Shown: piece after piece, positions 9,052 to 17,952 of the stretch
How the letters are laid out: each line of letters opens with the position of its first letter
Numbering within the stretch: the stretch's first letter is position 1
Assembly (NCBI RefSeq): GCF_040566555.1
Contig: NZ_JBEWYP010000003.1
Coordinates: forward strand, 186,001-250,000
DNA from: Sediminicola sp040566555
GTDB taxonomy: Bacteria; Bacteroidota; Bacteroidia; Flavobacteriales; Flavobacteriaceae
Length of the DNA: 64,000 bases
Direction: 5' to 3'
Notes under the pieces: model-generated
Seen by the model: the letters and a program-made list of their open reading frames with translations, nothing else
Database searches by the model: none
What the model was told of the DNA's origin: nothing
Program-made: the position numbers and the translations under genes

Positions 9052-11160
9052 TTGACCGATTCTAGCACCCTTATCCCCACCTTAAAAAAATACTTCGGAT
9101 TTGATAGTTTTCGCAACCAACAGGAGGAAATTATCAATACTGTTTTGGAGCAAAAGGATTGTTTGGTGATCATGCCAACAGGAGGAGGGAAATCTATATG
9201 TTTCCAACTGCCTGCCTTGATGTTCAGTGGTATTACCCTGGTTATTTCCCCTTTGATTGCCCTTATGAAGGACCAAGTGGATGGGTTAAGGGCCAATGGC
9301 ATAGAGGCCGACTATTTCAATAGCAGCCAGGCGGGAGAGGAACAACAGGAAATTTTGGAAAAAGTAGTTACATCAAAGCTTAAACTGCTTTATGTTGCAC
9401 CGGAAAGTCTAGGGGCTTTAGAAAACATTTTAAAAGAAGCGTATATCAGTTGTGTGGCCATAGATGAGGCGCACTGTATCTCTTCTTGGGGACATGATTT
9501 TCGTCCATCATACCAACAATTGTCCTTTTTAAAAAGATCCTTGCCCAATACCCCGGTTATTGCCCTTACCGCAACAGCTGATAAGGCCACAAGGCAAGAT
9601 ATCATTGATCAGCTGCAAATTCCCAATGCCAAGCAATTTATTACCTCTTTCGATCGGAAAAACATTGGCTTGGAAGTAAGACCGGCGAATGATAGGGTTA
9701 ACCAGATCATAGATTTTATAGCCCAAAGACCAAATCAATCGGGAATTATCTATTGTTTGAGCCGTAAATCGACTGAGCAGTTGAAAGATAGGCTGCAAAG
9801 CAAGGGGATAGATGCCCATGCCTATCATGCTGGATTGAATTTTGAAGAACGCACCAAAGTTCAGGAAGATTTTATTTTTGATAAGACCCAAGTGGTCTGT
9901 GCCACCGTTGCTTTTGGAATGGGGATAGATAAATCTAACGTTCGCTGGGTGATCCACTACAACATGCCTAAAAATCTGGAGGGATACTATCAAGAGATCG
10001 GTCGCGCTGGAAGGGATGGCACCAAGGCAAAAGCACTCTTGTTCCACAGTTATGCGGATGTGTTGCAATTGCGAAGATTCATAGATGGCACGACCAATGA
10101 GCAACTGCAGGTTGCTAAATTGGATCGTATGAAGCAATTCTCCGAAGCCACGAGTTGTAGACGAAAAATACTTCTGAGTTATTTTGGAGAACTCTTGGCA
10201 AAGAATTGCGGGAACTGTGATATATGCAAAAATCCACCTCAATTTTTTAATGGTACCGTTATAGCACAAAAAGCCTTATCAGTGATTACCAGATTAAGGC
10301 AGTCAGAATCCATGGGGGTAATTATAGATGTGCTCAGAGGAGCGAAAAATGCCACTACCTTGGACAAACACTATGATCAACTTCCCTCCTATGGGATAGG
10401 TAACGATATCGCTTGGAAAGATTGGCAACATTATATCATTCAGTTGATAGACCAAGGATATTGTGAGATAGCTTTTCACAAGCATAATGCGCTACAGCTC
10501 ACCCATTTTTCCAGGGAAGTTCTTTTTAATGGGCAGCAGGTGCAAATGACAAAGCCCATAGAAAGGAACGTGCAAATTGAAGAACAGAAAGAAAAGACCA
10601 AGAAGTCCAAGAAAAAAGATACGCTTTTTGAAAGGTTACGACTGCTGCGCTTAAAAATATCATTGGAAGAAAATATTCCTGCCTATTTGATTTTCAGTGA
10701 TGCCACCTTAAAGGAAATAGAAGCAGAAAGACCCATGAGCGAAGCTGAATTTAAGCAGATCAGCGGTGTGGGACAGCGTAAAATGGAAGTATACGGTGAC
10801 GAGTTCATAGCGGAAATAAATGCCTTTATGGCAGAGAAAAAAAAGAAGACCAAGAAGTCCGATACCGCTAAGGTTACCTATGAAATGTATAAGAAAGGCA
10901 TGTCTATTGAAGCAATTGCCGAGGCCAGGGATTTAAAGGCGCCAACTGTTTTTTCACACCTTTCCAAATTATATAGTGAGGGCAAGGAGATAGATATGTA
11001 CCAATTTGTGACCAAAGAAGAAGTTATTTCTGTAAAAAATGCAAAAAAGGAGTTGAATTCTCCAGAAGGACTAAAGCCTTATTTTGATCATTTTAATGAG
11101 GAATTGGAGTATTCCAAAATACGTTTGGCCCTTACTATTTTGGATAGGGAAAATAGATAA
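9052..11160 (+). CDS. recQ: ATP-dependent DNA helicase RecQ (TTG start)
   Basis: The 702-residue protein has a helicase lobe with Walker A PTGGGKS (42-48) and DEAH (138-141) in IDEAHCISSWGHDFR. The second lobe has GRAGRDG, followed by the RecQ zinc-binding cysteines (CRRKILLSYF ... CGNCDIC). An HRDC-like domain (ISGVGQRKMEVYGDEF) and a C-terminal helix-turn-helix (SIEAIAEARDLKAPTVFSHL) complete it. RecQ unwinds DNA 3'-5' in recombination and repair. The start must be TTG at 9052: an in-frame TAA lies four codons upstream and the next ATG falls inside the Walker A region. Confidence 0.93.
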   Translation: MTDSSTLIPTLKKYFGFDSFRNQQEEIINTVLEQKDCLVIMPTGGGKSICFQLPALMFSGITLVISPLIALMKDQVDGLRANGIEADYFNSSQAGEEQQEILEKVVTSKLKLLYVAPESLGALENILKEAYISCVAIDEAHCISSWGHDFRPSYQQLSFLKRSLPNTPVIALTATADKATRQDIIDQLQIPNAKQFITSFDRKNIGLEVRPANDRVNQIIDFIAQRPNQSGIIYCLSRKSTEQLKDRLQSKGIDAHAYHAGLNFEERTKVQEDFIFDKTQVVCATVAFGMGIDKSNVRWVIHYNMPKNLEGYYQEIGRAGRDGTKAKALLFHSYADVLQLRRFIDGTTNEQLQVAKLDRMKQFSEATSCRRKILLSYFGELLAKNCGNCDICKNPPQFFNGTVIAQKALSVITRLRQSESMGVIIDVLRGAKNATTLDKHYDQLPSYGIGNDIAWKDWQHYIIQLIDQGYCEIAFHKHNALQLTHFSREVLFNGQQVQMTKPIERNVQIEEQKEKTKKSKKKDTLFERLRLLRLKISLEENIPAYLIFSDATLKEIEAERPMSEAEFKQISGVGQRKMEVYGDEFIAEINAFMAEKKKKTKKSDTAKVTYEMYKKGMSIEAIAEARDLKAPTVFSHLSKLYSEGKEIDMYQFVTKEEVISVKNAKKELNSPEGLKPYFDHFNEELEYSKIRLALTILDRENR

Positions 11161-11221
11161 ATACATTATTTTTTGTAGGAACCAAATACCTGGTAAAACC
11201 CAATAATTGGGTTGATATTTG

Positions 11222-11294
11222 TCATTTCATGTTTATGCTCAGTGCACTACCTTATTGTATTGTACCGATGGTAGGACCTAAGAACATGAAATGA
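11222..11294 (+). promoter_or_regulatory. 12-bp inverted repeat enclosing a start codon
   Basis: TCATTTCATGTT (11222-11233) and AACATGAAATGA (11283-11294) are perfect reverse complements separated by 49 nt, and the second arm contains the ATG (11291) of the downstream membrane-protein gene. Inside the loop, CTACC and GGTAG can form a second stem. If transcribed, the start codon would be buried in a helix. It may be a translational control element or an operator; this is inference from sequence only. Confidence 0.5.
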
Positions 11295-11938
11295 ATTGGA
11301 ATACTACACATGAAAAGCCTAAAGCCCTGTTAATACCAATTTTGGGAATGCTTTTATTTGTATTTTTTATTATCAAGGCTGCTTCCTTGTATCCTGGGGG
11401 TTCCCAGTACTCTTCTACCGAGGAGGGGTTTAGTTTTTTGAACAATTATTTATGTGATTTACTTGATAGTACAACGTTTAACGGCTCTCCTAATCCTTCT
11501 AAAGATCTAGCTCGTCTTGCACTTTTTCTTCTTTGTTCTTGTTTGACCGTATTGTGGTATTATTTACCCAAACTTTTTAAAAGGAAAGGTGTGCACCTGG
11601 TTGTTATAAGAGTTACGGGTATTTCGGCCATGATCATTACTTTATTTTTATCCTCCAACTCCCATGATTTGGTGATATATATTGCCGGACTTATTGGGCT
11701 GATAGCAATGATCACAACCATTGTTGCGCTCTATAAAGAAGGATATCAGGAGCTTTTTGCCTTAGGAATCTTTTGTTTGGCCATTTTGCTTTTGAACTAT
11801 TATATCTATGAATCGGGCCTGCTAATAACTGTACTTCCTGCAATTCAAAAAATAACATTTGTCAGCTTTATCGGCTGGTTTGCCCTTTTGAATATTTCCC
11901 TTTACAGAAAAATGAGAACAACCAAGAATGTTCAATAG
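11291..11938 (+). CDS. DUF998-like multi-pass membrane protein
   Basis: The 215-residue protein has about six hydrophobic segments (roughly residues 14-30, 72-90, 104-120, 125-145, 153-172 and 180-200). A conserved-looking extracytoplasmic loop after helix 1 contains YPGGSQYSSTEEGFSFLNNY and a DLLDS segment. The layout resembles the DUF998 / Frag1-like integral membrane proteins, but that match is by eye and the function is unknown. It follows recQ in the same direction after 130 bp, with an inverted repeat covering its start codon. Confidence 0.65.
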   Translation: MNWNTTHEKPKALLIPILGMLLFVFFIIKAASLYPGGSQYSSTEEGFSFLNNYLCDLLDSTTFNGSPNPSKDLARLALFLLCSCLTVLWYYLPKLFKRKGVHLVVIRVTGISAMIITLFLSSNSHDLVIYIAGLIGLIAMITTIVALYKEGYQELFALGIFCLAILLLNYYIYESGLLITVLPAIQKITFVSFIGWFALLNISLYRKMRTTKNVQ

Positions 11939-12012
11939 CTTGCCCTCATACTACATATGATATATCCATAGGCACAAAATGAAGTATTCTACCTGTCCGA
12001 TAAATAAAATGG

Positions 12013-12882
12013 TTATTGTCTTTTCCATGGTCGCAACAATCCTTCTTGGGCAACTGATGCGATAAGTTTACCATCCCTTGAAAATATATTTCCCCTAGAG
12101 AAGCCACGGGCATTACTAGAACTTGGAGATTCAATCGAAAAAAGCATCCAATCATCAAAATCAAATTCCCTGAAGAACCACATTGAATGGTCCAAACTGG
12201 CCATTTGCAAATTACCGTAATGTGCTTTGCTGGCATTTGGTAAAATTGCAGTAAGCAGGATGTTATAATCTGAGATATAGGTGAGTATCTGTTGTTTTAT
12301 AGGAAGTTCCAGCCCATTAATATTTCCCTTGAGTTTAAACCAAATGTCATTGAAAGGCGGTAAATCCTTTCTGTCCATTGGATTGGCTATCACCGTTGGT
12401 TTAAAATCTATAGGCCGTTCTATCTCTAGAAATTCCCGCCTATTTTTAGGCATTAGTTTACCATATTGTTTCAATAAATCTTCCCAACTCAGTAGCTCCT
12501 CTGGGGGCTTGACATTGGTTTTCATAGGAATTTGGTGCTCGTACCCCCCTTCTATCTTATGGAATGATGCGGAAAGGATAAATATGATTTTATCCCTTTG
12601 TAAGGCAGTCACCCTTCTTGTAGAAAAACTACCTCCATCCCTAATAATGCTCACCTCATATCTGATGGGCAACTCCAAATTCCCTGCCTCCAAAAAATAT
12701 GAGTGTAGGGAATGCAAAATCCGTTTGTTGGTAATGGTTCGGTACGCCGCATTCAGGGCCTGTGCCAAAACCTGTCCCCCAAATACGTTTGGGCTGCCAA
12801 TGGTTTTGCTCTCCCCTTCAAATTGATGTGTACCAACTTCTGTTAGTTCTAATATGTTAAGTAATTGCTTAGCTGAATTCAT
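12013..12882 (-). CDS. tesB: acyl-CoA thioesterase II
   Basis: The 289-residue length and double-hotdog order fit TesB. The N-terminal hotdog has GSPNVFGGQVLAQALNAA and SLHSYFLEAG, with FSTRRVTALQ in its central strand. The C-terminal hotdog has MASLDHSMWFFREFDFDDW and ends SRGNIFSRDGKLIASVAQEG, which contains the usual Asp/Gln catalytic neighbourhood. It hydrolyses acyl-CoA esters to free acids and CoA in the cytosol. It appears monocistronic; the 183 bp upstream hold an 8-bp inverted repeat at 12979-12998. Confidence 0.92.
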   Translation of the reverse strand: MNSAKQLLNILELTEVGTHQFEGESKTIGSPNVFGGQVLAQALNAAYRTITNKRILHSLHSYFLEAGNLELPIRYEVSIIRDGGSFSTRRVTALQRDKIIFILSASFHKIEGGYEHQIPMKTNVKPPEELLSWEDLLKQYGKLMPKNRREFLEIERPIDFKPTVIANPMDRKDLPPFNDIWFKLKGNINGLELPIKQQILTYISDYNILLTAILPNASKAHYGNLQMASLDHSMWFFREFDFDDWMLFSIESPSSSNARGFSRGNIFSRDGKLIASVAQEGLLRPWKRQ

Positions 12883-12978
12883 GCACTATTATCTTAAGAA
12901 GGCCTAAATATATAAAGATTTAATACTCGCCACCCAAAGCTTGCCACTTTAACTGTTTGCCTGTACAAATAGAGGACA

Positions 12979-12998
12979 ATGTAGTTGATTAACTACAT
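12979..12998. repeat. 8-bp perfect inverted repeat
   Basis: ATGTAGTT-GATT-AACTACAT lies between the end of the arsenic operon (stop at 13066) and the start of tesB (12882), both read leftward. It has no T-run on either strand, so it fits an operator or an mRNA hairpin better than a terminator. Confidence 0.45.
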
Positions 12999-13065
12999 GA
13001 TATTAAATACATTATAGAAATATGTCTAATTGAATTATTTCAATTTTCCACAGCGTATAATAGAA

Positions 13066-14127
13066 TTAAACCGTTTTTAAGGGTTGATAATATTTTTTAC
13101 GCAGCCAAAAAGCCACTCGTACCAACAGAATCAAAGCAGGGACTTCCACTAATGGTCCTATGACCCCTGCGAAAGCCTGACCAGAATTAATTCCGAACAC
13201 GCCAATAGCAACGGCAATCGCCAATTCAAAATTATTGCCGGCAGCCGTAAATGAAATTGCAGCATTCTTATCGTAACTAGCGCCCATTGCCTTACTGAAG
13301 AAGAAACCTATGATGAACATTAGGGCAAAATAGATCAGCAAAGGAATGGCAATGACCACAACATCCATTGGGATCTCTACAATTAACTGGCCTTTTAAGG
13401 AGAACATGACAACTATAGTAAATAAAAGTGCGATTAAGGTAAGCGGTGAAATGGCCGGGATAAATCGGGTGGTATACCATTCCTCCCCCTTGAGTCTTAC
13501 CAACACAAATCTGCTTACTATTCCTGCCAAAAAGGGAATTCCTAAATAGATGGCCACACTTTCGGCAATGGTGCCAATTGAAATGTCGACTATTGCACCC
13601 TCAAAACCAAAATAAGGTGGCAGAACGGTGATAAACAGCCATGCGTAAAAACTATAGGCGAATACCTGAAAAATACTGTTCAAGGCCACTAGTCCGGCAC
13701 CATATTCACTACTGCCTTCGGCAAGATCATTCCAGACCAACACCATGGCAATGCACCTGGCCAATCCAATTAATATGAGTCCCACCATATATTCTGGATA
13801 ATCCTGCAGAAAGGTTATGGCCAATATGAACATTAAAATAGGTCCTATGATCCAATTTAAGATAAGGGAAATGGACAATATCCTCACATTTCTGAATACT
13901 TTGGGCAAAAGGGCATAATTTACCTTGGCCAAAGGTGGATACATCATTAGGATGAGTCCAATGGCGATTGGGATGTTGGTGGAGCCATTTCCAAATGACT
14001 CGATCAAGTTTGGTATGGAAGGATTAAAATAACCTAAAGAAACTCCAAGGCCCATGGCCAAAAATATCCATAGGGTTAGGTAACTATCCAAGAAGTTTAG
14101 TTTTTTCTTATTTCCGGACATGCTCAT
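13066..14127 (-). CDS. acr3: arsenite efflux transporter ACR3
   Basis: The 353-residue protein has about ten membrane helices and ACR3-type motifs. LARCIAMVLVWNDLAEGS in helix 4 contains the conserved Cys essential for arsenite export. NNFELAIAVAIGVFG and GPLVEVPALILLV near the C-terminus are typical of the family (bile acid:Na symporter superfamily). It exports arsenite across the inner membrane. Its ATG overlaps the stop of the upstream reductase gene by 4 bp, so the two are translationally coupled. MSG, two codons later, is an alternative start. Confidence 0.93.
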   Translation of the reverse strand: MSMSGNKKKLNFLDSYLTLWIFLAMGLGVSLGYFNPSIPNLIESFGNGSTNIPIAIGLILMMYPPLAKVNYALLPKVFRNVRILSISLILNWIIGPILMFILAITFLQDYPEYMVGLILIGLARCIAMVLVWNDLAEGSSEYGAGLVALNSIFQVFAYSFYAWLFITVLPPYFGFEGAIVDISIGTIAESVAIYLGIPFLAGIVSRFVLVRLKGEEWYTTRFIPAISPLTLIALLFTIVVMFSLKGQLIVEIPMDVVVIAIPLLIYFALMFIIGFFFSKAMGASYDKNAAISFTAAGNNFELAIAVAIGVFGINSGQAFAGVIGPLVEVPALILLVRVAFWLRKKYYQPLKTV

Positions 14128-14750
14128 GCTTTTATTTGTGAAAATACGTAGGTCAATTCTGTGGCAATCTGAAGGCTGCGTTCCCTATATTTTTCTGCTT
14201 GTTGGGGAGTGCCATCAAAAGCTTTTGGATCTTCATAGGTAATCGGGATTCGTTTATTTGCTCCTAGAATTAAAGGGCATCCGGCATCTGCCTGGGAACA
14301 GGTCATTATCGCGGCAAAGTTCGACTTGGGATTAAATTCAGCATCATAGGTCTTGGAGAAACCAATGATAGGCGGAGCATTTTGAGCATATTTGATCCCG
14401 TAAATAGGATTTGGTTCCTTGGACAGGGATAATACTTCAAACCCATGATCCTTTAATGTAGCTGCTGCCATGGGAAATAATGCTGTTGCTTCTGTTCCTC
14501 CAGAATAACAATTGACATTGCCTATTCGATAATAAAAAGCCGCAGTTTGTGCCCATACCTGGGATAAATGACTGCGCCTGGAGTTATGGGTACAAATAAA
14601 ATTTAAATTGATGGGGTTCTTTTTTTCTACATTCTTTTGAATGTAATCGATCAATGGCTGCAGTACTTCCTTTCGTTCTTCGGTAATAGTCTCCTGTTTT
14701 AAGGATTTGATGAGATCATGCAGTTCTGAGAAAATGCTTTCTTTATTCAT
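14124..14750 (-). CDS. arsenate reductase-like low-molecular-weight phosphatase
   Basis: The 208-residue protein belongs to the LMW protein tyrosine phosphatase / ArsC (thioredoxin-type) superfamily. The phosphate loop C-x5-R is CTHNSRRS with Cys53 and Arg59. Later segments AAIMTCSQADAGCPLILGA and ITYEDPKAFDGTPQQAEKYR supply the other family cysteines and the Asp-Pro acid. About 45 extra helical residues precede the core, making it longer than classical ArsC (about 135 residues). Placement between arsR and acr3 supports arsenate reduction to arsenite for export. Redox cysteine assignment is inference. Confidence 0.85.
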   Translation of the reverse strand: MNKESIFSELHDLIKSLKQETITEERKEVLQPLIDYIQKNVEKKNPINLNFICTHNSRRSHLSQVWAQTAAFYYRIGNVNCYSGGTEATALFPMAAATLKDHGFEVLSLSKEPNPIYGIKYAQNAPPIIGFSKTYDAEFNPKSNFAAIMTCSQADAGCPLILGANKRIPITYEDPKAFDGTPQQAEKYRERSLQIATELTYVFSQIKA

Positions 14751-14785
14751 TCAGTGGGATAATAAGTTAAAATTAGGATAATTGA

Positions 14786-15118
14786 TTAGCAGCAGCCCTC
14801 AGCTGCCTTAGGTTCTTGGGTTAAAAAGTTGGTAAGGAGAGAAGACATTTCCTCCCAAACCTTTTGATCTATGCAATAACAAACACTGGTCCCTTCAATA
14901 CTACCCTTGATGAGACCAAGGTTTTTCAGTTCTTTTAAATGTTGGGAAATGGTAGGTTGTGCCAAACCAATTTCGTTGACAAGGTCCCCGCAAATACAAG
15001 AGTCAGTTTTAAAAAGGTATTGCAGTATGGCTACCCTTGCTGGATGACCGAAGGCTTTGGCCAGAGTAGCAATTTTATTTTGTTGGTCGGTAAATATTTC
15101 CGATTTGGTAAGTCCCAT
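14786..15118 (-). CDS. arsR: ArsR/SmtB-family metalloregulator
   Basis: The 110-residue winged-helix repressor has the recognition helix GLAQPTISQHLKELKNLGLI and the wing segment GSIEGTSVCYCID. Cys41 and Cys43 in SCICGDLV are in the position of the ArsR metal-sensing site; a C-terminal Cys-Cys pair (109-110) and the CYC near residues 85-87 may add ligands. It should repress the operon until arsenite binds. It is the first gene of arsR - arsC-like - acr3, 35 bp before the reductase, and is preceded by a candidate operator. Confidence 0.92.
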   Translation of the reverse strand: MGLTKSEIFTDQQNKIATLAKAFGHPARVAILQYLFKTDSCICGDLVNEIGLAQPTISQHLKELKNLGLIKGSIEGTSVCYCIDQKVWEEMSSLLTNFLTQEPKAAEGCC

Positions 15119-15135
15119 CTATTTTAATTTGTTCA

Positions 15136-15149
15136 TTGCAATATTACAA
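15136..15149 (-). promoter_or_regulatory. candidate ArsR operator overlapping the -7 element
   Basis: TTGCAATATTACAA is a 14-bp palindrome with one mismatched pair, centred on AATATT, 18 bp before the arsR start. On the minus strand it contains TAATATTG, one base from the Bacteroidota -7 consensus TAnnTTTG, with a TTG about 18 bp further upstream. Repressor binding here would block the promoter. The same 140-bp divergent region serves rlmF. Confidence 0.5.
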
Positions 15150-15258
15150 TAAATAAAGATGTAACAATACCAAAATCCAAACATTTAATACCCGAAACTT
15201 ACAGAGTGGAACTAAAAGAATAGATCATGAACATCAATTATTACTATAAACGACATAA

Positions 15259-16158
15259 ATGAACGTATCTTTATCACTCACCCAATACCCTTTTGTTTTG
15301 CATCCACGGAATATCCATAATTCTCCTTACAATTTTGAAGCATTAATAAAGGCTTACCCAGCCCTAGCTCCCTTTGTCCAAAAAAATCAACATGATAATT
15401 TAACCATTGATTTTTCTGTAAACGAAGCGGTGATAGCCTTGAACAGAGCACTTTTGATACTTCATTACAGGGTTGGTTATTGGGAAATCCCTACTAATTA
15501 TCTCTGTCCCCCAATTCCAGGCAGGGCAGATTACATCCATCATATTTCAGATATGTTGGATGCAGGCAATCATAAGGAAGGCATAGTGGGCCTCGATATT
15601 GGGGTTGGGGCCAATTGTATCTACCCTATCCTAGGTGCCCAAATTTACGGTTGGCGCATGGTAGGTGCGGATATCGATAAAGCTGCAGTTGCGGCAGCAC
15701 AAAGCAATGTTGACCTAACCCCCAAATTGGAAACCAAGATCCAGATACGACATCAGAGCAACAATGCCCATATTTTTCATGGCATCATTAAAGAAGGGGA
15801 ATATTATCATTTCACCATGTGCAATCCCCCTTTTCATGCTTCTAAGGAAGAAGCTGAAAAAGGAACCTTACGAAAATTAAAAAATCTTCATGGTATCAAA
15901 AGCCTTGCACATAATTTTGGGGGTCAGGCCAATGAGTTGTGGTGCAATGGCGGTGAATCCTTGTTTATAAAAAGAATGATCAAGGAGAGCGTAGGATTTA
16001 AAAATCAGGTAGGGTGGTTTACAACCCTTGTTTCCAAGAAAGAACACCTCCCCAAGATCTACAAGCAATTACAAAAGCTGAAAGCCCAATACAGCACCGT
16101 GACTATGGAGCAGGGCAACAAACAAAGTAGATTTGTGGCCTGGAACTTTAAGCCCTAA
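15259..16158 (+). CDS. rlmF: 23S rRNA (adenine(1618)-N6)-methyltransferase RlmF
   Basis: The 299-residue protein shows the N-terminal RlmF signature (YNFEALIKAYPALAPFV, then TIDFSVNEAVIALNRALL) and IPTNYLCPPIPGRADYIHH. The SAM-binding loop is GLDIGVGANCIYPILGA, followed by acidic MVGADID. The catalytic motif is CNPPFHAS, the NPPF of N6-adenine methyltransferases. It methylates A1618 of 23S rRNA using SAM. It runs divergently from arsR and converges with the helicase gene at 16194; the 35 bp between their stops hold no clear terminator. Confidence 0.94.
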   Translation: MNVSLSLTQYPFVLHPRNIHNSPYNFEALIKAYPALAPFVQKNQHDNLTIDFSVNEAVIALNRALLILHYRVGYWEIPTNYLCPPIPGRADYIHHISDMLDAGNHKEGIVGLDIGVGANCIYPILGAQIYGWRMVGADIDKAAVAAAQSNVDLTPKLETKIQIRHQSNNAHIFHGIIKEGEYYHFTMCNPPFHASKEEAEKGTLRKLKNLHGIKSLAHNFGGQANELWCNGGESLFIKRMIKESVGFKNQVGWFTTLVSKKEHLPKIYKQLQKLKAQYSTVTMEQGNKQSRFVAWNFKP

Positions 16159-16193
16159 CCAGTTACTTAAATAAATTCGAGTTAAAAAAAGAA

Positions 16194-17750
16194 TTACTCT
16201 TCCGGTGGTCTGCCGTGAATTTGCTCAAAAACTGTATCAAAATTATCCCTTAGATAGGCCCTTAATTTCTTGCGATAGTCATCGTTGAGCCAATCCACAA
16301 AATTAAAGGTACTACGGCTGATACATTTGGTATAGCGTTCTATTCTGTAGTCTATATCATCGCCTAACATTTTTGCCAAAGCATAGGCATCATAGACATC
16401 CTCACTATTCTCAATACAGATTTTGGCGTGATGCTCAATAGATCTTTCTAGAACAACCTTGGAGGACTCCCCATTATTAATAGAATCGATATAGGTTTGT
16501 TTTATATCAAAATAGACTTCCTTGGAATTGGCAAATTCAGCACGGAGTTCCTCGGGCATTTCATACCTGAAATTACCTTCGATGTCTTCATCATTAAGAA
16601 GGTTGTCCAAGTAATAATTAGGCGAGTGAAATATTTTTTGCCAGTCCAAATCAGCTCCCCAAGGTCCAAAACGATGAAAGTTGTTTCCGAGGTCAATAAC
16701 GGTAAAAGTCGCTTTATTCCTCAAAATACGGGATCCACGACCTATCATTTGGTAATAGAGTGCCAGAGATTTGGTAGCTCTGTTTAGAATGATGGTATCC
16801 ACGGTTGGTTCATCGAACCCAGTGGTCAAAATACTTACCGATGTTAAAATAGCATCTGGTGTTTCCTTGAACCATTTTAGAATTTGTTTTCTTTCTTTTT
16901 TAGTAGCGGTATTGTCCAAGTGCATGATGGGATACCCTGCCCTTCTAAAAGTGTCATATACGAATAAGGAGGTGTTAATACCGTTGTTGAAAATCAAGGT
17001 TTTCTTTCCTTTGGAGCGTTCCTCATAGGCTTGCATCAATTTTCCCAACATATCGGTTCCCGTATACAGATCATCCGATGATTTCACGGTATAATCCCCA
17101 TTGGAACCAATTTCCAAAGATGTTAGTCCCACGTTATAGGAATAGGTCTCGGCCCTTGCCAAAAACTCGTTCTCTATAAGTGCTTCAATGGTTTCCCCTA
17201 CAATCAATTCATTGTAGTTGTCGTTCATTGGAAGCTTGGTATTGGAACTTAAAGGAGTTGCAGTCACTCCCAGAATAAAGGAATTTTCGAAAAATTTGAA
17301 CAACTTGGTGAAGGAATTGTAATGGGCTTCATCAATGATGACCAAACCAATGTCCGATATGTCGAGCTTATCGTCATTCAATCTGTTGTTCAAGGTCTCC
17401 ACCATGGCCACAAAACAGCTATATTCGTCCTGATCGTCCAAATTGGCCTTACTGTCTACTACTTTGTTCTTAACCCCAAATTCGGTCAACATATTGGAAG
17501 TTTGCTTGCACAGTTCCACTCTATGCGTCAGTACTGCCACTCTTTTGTTGTGGTGTTTAAGATACTGGCGTACCATTTCAGAGAAGATTACTGTTTTACC
17601 TCCACCCGTAGGCAATTGGTACAACAAATGGTAATCATCAGGAGCCTCTTCAAAACATTTGAAAATTTTATCTATAGCTCCCTTCTGGTAGCTATATAGA
17701 TCTTTCCCTGATTTTCTTTCTTCTGTTTCGGAGGTTTTTACTGTAGACAT
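16194..17750 (-). CDS. DEAD/DEAH SF2 helicase, RadD/Res-like (paralogue 1)
   Basis: The 518-residue SF2 protein has Walker A LPTGGGKT (46-53), DEAH (140-143) in LVIIDEAHYNSF, motif III GVTATPLSS, motif V ILTTGFDEP and motif VI QMIGRGSRI. The C-terminal 150 residues are helical and unassigned. The architecture resembles RadD/YejH and the helicase part of type III restriction enzymes, but no nuclease or methylase is nearby, so a repair helicase is more likely. Long blocks are nearly identical in order and spacing to the protein at 47464-48975, making them paralogues. There is no zinc-finger tail like that of E. coli RadD. Confidence 0.85.
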   Translation of the reverse strand: MSTVKTSETEERKSGKDLYSYQKGAIDKIFKCFEEAPDDYHLLYQLPTGGGKTVIFSEMVRQYLKHHNKRVAVLTHRVELCKQTSNMLTEFGVKNKVVDSKANLDDQDEYSCFVAMVETLNNRLNDDKLDISDIGLVIIDEAHYNSFTKLFKFFENSFILGVTATPLSSNTKLPMNDNYNELIVGETIEALIENEFLARAETYSYNVGLTSLEIGSNGDYTVKSSDDLYTGTDMLGKLMQAYEERSKGKKTLIFNNGINTSLFVYDTFRRAGYPIMHLDNTATKKERKQILKWFKETPDAILTSVSILTTGFDEPTVDTIILNRATKSLALYYQMIGRGSRILRNKATFTVIDLGNNFHRFGPWGADLDWQKIFHSPNYYLDNLLNDEDIEGNFRYEMPEELRAEFANSKEVYFDIKQTYIDSINNGESSKVVLERSIEHHAKICIENSEDVYDAYALAKMLGDDIDYRIERYTKCISRSTFNFVDWLNDDYRKKLRAYLRDNFDTVFEQIHGRPPEE

Positions 17751-17952
17751 GTAGACGCTTTAGAGCCCGCAAAAGTACGGCCTTTATAGGCTTGAAGTCA
17801 AATCTTAAGTCCTAAATTATCTTAAAGTTTTTAGAAAAGGTAATTGGACCCTTAATTTTACGTGTACAACGAGAATATTTTTATGCAATTAACTGCTTAA
17901 AAGTGTCTCAGTTGAATCATACCTATAAAGTGCAGGAGGCATTACTTTTATT

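Noticed and set aside
9529..10269. 246-codon minus-strand frame inside recQ
   Set aside because: It is antisense to conserved RecQ motifs, has no protein-like pattern and no promoter context.
16194..17750. Type III restriction system around the helicase
   Set aside because: No modification methylase or nuclease domain is present in the protein or in neighbouring genes at either paralogue.
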